Source: Lacimicrobium sp. SS2-24 | GTDB lineage: Bacteria > Pseudomonadota > Gammaproteobacteria > Enterobacterales > Alteromonadaceae | Direction of reading: 5' to 3' | Length of the DNA: 64,000 bases | Assembly (NCBI RefSeq): GCF_002201535.1 | Contig: NZ_NIWW01000011.1 | Coordinates: 1-64,000 of the forward strand | Shown: positions 63,815-64,000 of the stretch, one piece after another | Numbering within the stretch: position 1 is the stretch's first letter | How the letters are laid out: each line of letters begins with the position of its first letter | The notes under the pieces: generated by a model | The model's database searches: none | What the model saw: the letters and a program-made list of their open reading frames with translations, nothing else | Told to the model about the DNA's origin: nothing | Position numbers and translations under genes: made by a program

Positions 63815-64000
63815 CTAGATTCCCTGATAGATGATGTCTTTTTTCAGCGGTGCCAGCGCGGCGAGAATGCGGTTTTCCTGCTCGTAAGTCAGGCCAATCA
63901 GGCGCATGGCCTGTTGCACATGCTCCACCAGTCGATAGAACTCTGCGGCCGTCACATCGCGCTCCTGATGAGCCTCCTGCATTGATTTTCCGGTGTACTC
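63815..64000 (-). CDS. Truncated hemoglobin, group 1-like (3' end only, cut by window)
   Basis: Reading the minus strand from the window edge gives 61 codons in frame to a TAG stop at 63815. It begins EYTGKSMQEAHQERDVTAAE, then FYRLVEHVQQAMRLIGL, and ends ILAALAPLKKDIIYQGI. The Y-x-G-K-x-M-x-x-A-H element followed by F-x-R-L and a C-terminal LAPLKKDI helix is the pattern of group 1 truncated hemoglobins (GlbN-type); the histidine in EAHQER would be the proximal heme ligand if this alignment is right. Such proteins bind oxygen or NO. The start lies outside the window. No shorter ORF list entry covers it because of the truncation. Confidence 0.72.
   Translation of the reverse strand, partial: EYTGKSMQEAHQERDVTAAEFYRLVEHVQQAMRLIGLTYEQENRILAALAPLKKDIIYQGI

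Noticed and set aside
63686-63985. 99-codon plus-strand frame at the right end
   Set aside because: Antisense to the globin fragment and starts in front of the terminator at 63709-63730; not credible.

Overview
This window looks like chromosomal DNA from a marine-type gammaproteobacterium, most likely in the Alteromonadales (Alteromonadaceae-like). That placement is an inference. It rests on gene order (ndk-rlmN-pilW-rodZ-ispG-hisS-yfgM-bamB-der; queA-tgt-yajC-secDF; suhB/trmJ-cysE-iscR-iscS) and on protein similarity recalled from memory, not on a database search.

Layout. 1-2930: an AT-rich integron gene-cassette array of five cassettes, all ORFs on the minus strand, each followed by an attC site. 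No integrase gene is visible on the attI-proximal (right) side. 3187-6000: a YeeN/YebC-type regulator, a rhomboid protease and the last gene of a yjf-like operon. 5987-10394 (minus): a yjfIJKLMC-type membrane-stress operon (DUF2170, PspA, K+ channel, DUF2491, DUF350, DUF1190 lipoprotein, glutathionylspermidine-synthase-like ATP-grasp enzyme). A potassium channel and an S23/four-helix-bundle gene have been added to it. A small DUF6471 protein is divergent from it. 10898-12529: a chemoreceptor.

12733-22929 is a housekeeping block: queuosine synthesis (queA, tgt), the Sec accessory complex (yajC, secD, secF), suhB on the opposite strand, then trmJ, cysE, iscR, iscS. The isc locus stops at iscS: there is no iscU, hscBA or fdx. 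A LytTR membrane regulator and a Tat-exported two-subunit molybdenum hydroxylase lie next (23098-26660). A complete suf operon, sufBCDSATE, runs back towards them on the minus strand (26729-32798). The iscR promoter and the sufB promoter both carry IscR type-1-like sites, so IscR appears to control a hybrid Isc/Suf iron-sulfur system.

32987-48839 holds an orphan periplasmic binding protein, then ndk, rlmN, pilW (fused to LysM), rodZ, ispG, hisS, yfgM, bamB, der, a SixA-like phosphatase, xseA and a pair of M16 peptidases (one catalytic, one lacking the metal motif). 48963-64000 is more mixed: a short-chain dehydrogenase, an Mpo1-like protein, two more orphan binding proteins, a copper-efflux pair (cueR, copA) with a clear MerR-type promoter, a second chemoreceptor, a Sco-like protein, an esterase, a small EamA-type protein, one tRNA with a CAU anticodon (probably Ile2), a DUF945 protein, an MbnP-like lipoprotein, a conserved hypothetical, a possible small RNA, and the 3' end of a truncated-hemoglobin gene cut by the window edge.

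No rRNA, CRISPR array, insertion sequence or prophage was seen. The most unusual points are the integrase-less cassette array (with a HEPN-like ORF and an Imm35-like ORF), the IscR-controlled Isc/Suf hybrid with a tail-less IscS, and the channel and S23 insertions in the PspA/yjf operon.
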